From: Desulforudis sp.
Lineage (GTDB): Bacteria > Bacillota > Desulfotomaculia > Desulfotomaculales > Desulforudaceae
Assembly (NCBI GenBank): GCA_014859075.1
Contig: JACUUW010000092.1
Span: 1-7,511, forward strand
Length of the DNA stretch: 7,511 nt
Direction: 5' to 3'
The notes below the pieces were generated by a model. The model made no database searches. It saw only the letters and a list, made by a program, of their open reading frames with translations, and was not told the origin of the DNA. Position numbers and translations under genes: made by a program. Positions 5,426 through 7,511 of the stretch are shown here, in pieces (positions within the stretch are counted from its first letter, which is position 1; each line of letters begins with the position of its first letter).

Positions 5426-6640
5426 ATGAAGAAAGACACCGAGTGCGTTCACAGCGGCAGCTACCGGGACAGCGTGACCCGAGGGGTTAATACCCCGATT
5501 TTCACTTCTTCCGCCTATGACTACTTGGACCGGGACGACTGCCCCTACCCGCGTTATTTCAACACTCCCAACCAGGATGCAGTCGTGAGGAAGATATGTG
5601 CCTTGGAGGGGGCCGAAGACGGGGTTGTTTTCAGTTCCGGCATGGCGGCGATGAGCACTGCGGTTCTTGCGTTCGCGGGTTCAGGCGACCATGTCGTCAT
5701 GATGGACGAACTGTACGGCGGGACGCATGCGTTTACGACGGATGAATTTCAGAGGCTGGGGATCGGGTACACCTTTGCGCCCACCGATGCCGAATCGGTA
5801 TGCGGAGCGGCTGCCGAACGTACCAAGGTGATCGTGATCGAATCGCCCACGAATCCCCTGCTGAGCGTTATCGACATTCGGAAGGTGGCGGCGTTCGCCA
5901 GAGAGCGAGAAATCACAACAATAATTGATAACACCTTCGCCTCTCCGGTGAACCAAAATCCGCTCGAATTCGGAATAGACATTGTTGTGCACAGCGGCAC
6001 GAAGTACCTGGGGGGACATAGCGATATCTGCTGCGGTGTGGCGGTTACCTCAAGAGAGAGGGCTGGGCGCATTCGCGCCTTGGCGCGGCATCTGGGTGGC
6101 AGTCTCAACGCGATAACTTGTTATTTGCTTGAGCGGAGTCTGAAGACACTGGCTTTGCGTGTCGGACGTCAGTCGGATAACGCACTTCGCATTGCAGAAT
6201 TCCTTAAAGAACAGAAGCTTGTGCGCCGGGTGTACTACCCCGGTTTGCCTGACTTCCCCGGCCACGAAATCGCCAAGTCGCAGATGAAGGCCTATGGCGG
6301 CATGTTATCCTTTGAGTTGGACGAGAGGCAGCTGGACGCCTCGAGATTTGTGAGGCGGCTACGCCTGATCAGCCCCGCGGTGAGCTTGGGCGGCGTCGAG
6401 ACAACGATCTGTGCCCCGGCGGTCACCTCGCACGCCAAGGTGTCCATGGTCGAGAGGAAACGGATCGGGGTTACCGACTCCTTGTTTAGACTCTCGGCAG
6501 GAATCGAGGACGCCGGCGATCTTATTAACGACTTGGAGCAGGCTCTCAGGAGGGCGCACGATGATGATCCACAAAGAAAAAATACTACTGACAGAAGAGC
6601 AGGAAACGCTGCTCGTTCCACTCTACTCGAGAGCTGTTGA
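5426..6640 (+). CDS. Cys/Met-metabolism PLP enzyme (cystathionine gamma-synthase / lyase family)
   Basis: A 404-residue fold-type I PLP enzyme (PF01053), whose members cleave or exchange groups at the beta or gamma carbon of cysteine, cystathionine, homocysteine or methionine. Landmarks: TPIFTSSAY near the start, YPRYFNTPN with Tyr41 and Arg43 for the cofactor phosphate of the partner subunit, FSSGMAAMS, DELYGGT with Tyr97 that stacks on PLP, IESPTNPLL, IDNTFASP, HSGTKYLGGHSD with Schiff-base Lys193, and FRLSAGIED with the substrate-carboxylate arginine. The DELYGGT segment has Gly where classic methionine gamma-lyases carry the active-site Cys, so a strict methionine gamma-lyase call is not supported. 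The ATG is 3 nt after the decarboxylase stop, with GGGGAGAG 10 nt upstream. About 27 extra C-terminal residues (HDDDPQRKNTTDRR onward) follow the usual family end and overlap the next gene by 80 nt. Specific reaction unknown. Confidence 0.9.
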   Translation: MKKDTECVHSGSYRDSVTRGVNTPIFTSSAYDYLDRDDCPYPRYFNTPNQDAVVRKICALEGAEDGVVFSSGMAAMSTAVLAFAGSGDHVVMMDELYGGTHAFTTDEFQRLGIGYTFAPTDAESVCGAAAERTKVIVIESPTNPLLSVIDIRKVAAFAREREITTIIDNTFASPVNQNPLEFGIDIVVHSGTKYLGGHSDICCGVAVTSRERAGRIRALARHLGGSLNAITCYLLERSLKTLALRVGRQSDNALRIAEFLKEQKLVRRVYYPGLPDFPGHEIAKSQMKAYGGMLSFELDERQLDASRFVRRLRLISPAVSLGGVETTICAPAVTSHAKVSMVERKRIGVTDSLFRLSAGIEDAGDLINDLEQALRRAHDDDPQRKNTTDRRAGNAARSTLLESC

Positions 6641-7382
6641 GAGCCGGCAACCCGAACCCATCTTTGTCGATAGGAAAGCGCAAGAGATTCTGGAACATGT
6701 CGAATATGACTTCGCCAAGCTTAAAATCCCCGGAAAAACAGCCGTGACACTCTGCATAAGAGCGAAAAAGATCGATGCCTATGCCAGGAAATTCTTAGCC
6801 GGATATCCCAAAAGTGTCGTGATTCATCTGGGGTGTGGTCTTGATAGCCGCCACACCAGGGTCAACAATGGGGAAGTTGAATGGTATGACTTGGACATGC
6901 CTGAGGTCATTGACCTCAGGAAAAGGTTCTACGAGGAAACCGCTTCGTATCACATGATCCCGTCCTCCGTCACCGACATGGGCTGGACAGACCTCATTTC
7001 ACCGGGAGGTCGTCCCGTACTGGTGATTGCGGAAGGGTTGTTTATGTACCTGAAAGAAGAAGAGGTAAAAGCGTTGATCCTCAAACTGAAGAAGGCCTTT
7101 CCCGGGTGCGGGCTGGTATTCGACGCATATAGTGCCTTGACGGCTAGAAGTGCCGGAAAGCATCCGTCAATCAAAAAGACAGGGGCTGTTATTCATTGGG
7201 GGATAGATGACCCCGCTGCCATTGAACAATGGGCGGAAGGCATACGGTTGAAAGAAGAATGGTATTTTACTCAGGCTGAAGATCTTGAAAAGCTTGGATC
7301 AGGATATCGCCTGTTATTCAGGATAGCCGGTCTTTTCACAGCAGCCAGAAAGGCTCATAGAATTCTGTATTACAACCTATAG
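6561..7382 (+). CDS. LCMT/TcmP-like SAM-dependent O-methyltransferase
   Basis: A 273-residue class I SAM methyltransferase of the leucine carboxyl methyltransferase superfamily (PF04072, COG3315), whose bacterial members often methylate carboxyl or hydroxyl groups of small secondary metabolites such as tetracenomycin precursors. Landmarks: the SAM loop VVIHLGCGLDSR (HLGCGLDSR at 89-97), EWYDLDMPEVIDLR with Asp110 and Asp112 near the SAM ribose, and the hallmark AEGLFMYL (157-164), followed by the usual KAFPGCGLVFDAY strand. I chose ATG 6561 because a perfect AGGAGG (6548-6553) lies 7 nt upstream; the second ATG at 6564 is equally possible. The open frame back to 6411 is only the shadow of the previous gene. 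The start lies inside the end of the preceding PLP gene, so the two are probably translationally coupled. Substrate unknown; the operon suggests an amino-acid-derived product. Confidence 0.9.
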   Translation: MMIHKEKILLTEEQETLLVPLYSRAVESRQPEPIFVDRKAQEILEHVEYDFAKLKIPGKTAVTLCIRAKKIDAYARKFLAGYPKSVVIHLGCGLDSRHTRVNNGEVEWYDLDMPEVIDLRKRFYEETASYHMIPSSVTDMGWTDLISPGGRPVLVIAEGLFMYLKEEEVKALILKLKKAFPGCGLVFDAYSALTARSAGKHPSIKKTGAVIHWGIDDPAAIEQWAEGIRLKEEWYFTQAEDLEKLGSGYRLLFRIAGLFTAARKAHRILYYNL

Positions 7383-7389
7383 CGGCCGC

Positions 7390-7428
7390 GGAGAGCCTCC
7401 CTTCAGTGGAGACTCTCCTGTTGTGATT
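7390..7428 (+). terminator. Intrinsic-type terminator after the three-gene operon
   Basis: GGAGAG (7390-7395) pairs with CTCTCC (7413-7418), and inside it CTCC (7397-7400) pairs with GGAG (7408-7411) around a 7-nt loop, with one C-A mismatch. The following TGTTGTGATT is only moderately T-rich. It begins 8 nt after the methyltransferase stop, as expected for the operon end. Confidence 0.65.
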
Positions 7429-7444
7429 CCGGATAGATGCTGTC

Positions 7445-7511
7445 CTGCGCAGACACCGGAACCGTCCCCTTGTCTCGTCCCTGCGCAGACACCGGAACCG
7501 TCCCCTTGTCT
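7445..7511 (+). repeat. Palindromic repeat copies 4 and 5, tandem with 36-bp period
   Basis: Two identical 25-bp copies (7451-7475 and 7487-7511), each arm AGACACC, loop GGAACCGTCCC, arm CTTGTCT, each preceded by CTGCGC. Only the outer five pairs form, so these stems are decayed compared with copies 1 and 2. The unit repeats every 36 bp, and the second copy ends exactly at the window edge, so the array may continue. It has the same loop as the copies beside the RAYT gene 3.6 kb away. Confidence 0.88.

Noticed and set aside
4813..5490. 225-codon plus-strand frame spanning the decarboxylase / PLP enzyme junction
   Set aside because: It is an out-of-frame shadow of two genes with clear motifs.
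6411..6560. Upstream extension of the methyltransferase to 6411
   Set aside because: The added 50 residues are an out-of-frame reading of the PLP enzyme gene; AGGAGG at 6548-6553 fixes the start at 6561.
7445..7511. CRISPR array, suggested by the 36-bp period
   Set aside because: The 31-bp repeated part leaves only a 5-bp spacer, and the same palindrome occurs beside the RAYT transposase, so it is a REP-type repeat.

Overview
The window looks like a piece of a GC-rich, anaerobic, Gram-positive-type genome (Peptococcaceae / Desulfotomaculum-like Firmicutes would fit; this is inferred from gene content, not from a marker gene). The clues are a selenocysteine-containing SelD, a diaminopropionate ammonia-lyase, strong purine-rich ribosome binding sites, and a long RAYT transposase with repeats of the GAACCGTCCCC type.

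Layout. Bases 1-552 (minus) hold the N-terminal half of selD, running off the left edge. It reads through an in-frame UGA at the active-site position, followed at once by a hairpin that fits a bacterial SECIS element. A divergent LysR-type regulator follows (655-1533, plus), with a promoter and a perfect inverted repeat between the two genes. Facing the regulator is diaminopropionate ammonia-lyase (1644-2823, minus). Its catalytic body is intact, but its first 37 codons lie in another frame because of one extra A in a short A run.

From 2872 to 3745 there is a compact, much more AT-rich mobile unit: a REP-associated tyrosine (Y1/HUH) transposase flanked by two inverted copies of a 25-bp palindromic repeat. 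Further copies and fragments fill the gap up to 3812, and two more tandem copies lie at the right end (7451-7511). The stems of the copies covary.

Bases 3851-7382 form a tight three-gene plus-strand operon: a group II PLP amino-acid decarboxylase, a cystathionine gamma-synthase/lyase-family PLP enzyme (3-nt gap), and an LCMT/TcmP-like SAM methyltransferase (80-nt overlap), closed by a hairpin terminator. The operon is bracketed by same-orientation repeats.

How they may work together. SelD supplies selenophosphate, and in some bacteria diaminopropionate ammonia-lyase sits in selenium-dependent hydroxylase/purine clusters, so the left half may be a selenium-linked amino-acid degradation locus controlled by the LysR protein. 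The right-hand operon would decarboxylate an amino acid, act on a gamma- or beta-substituted (perhaps sulfur) amino acid, and methylate a product. Its real substrates cannot be read from sequence. The combination is the best candidate here for an uncharacterised small-molecule pathway.
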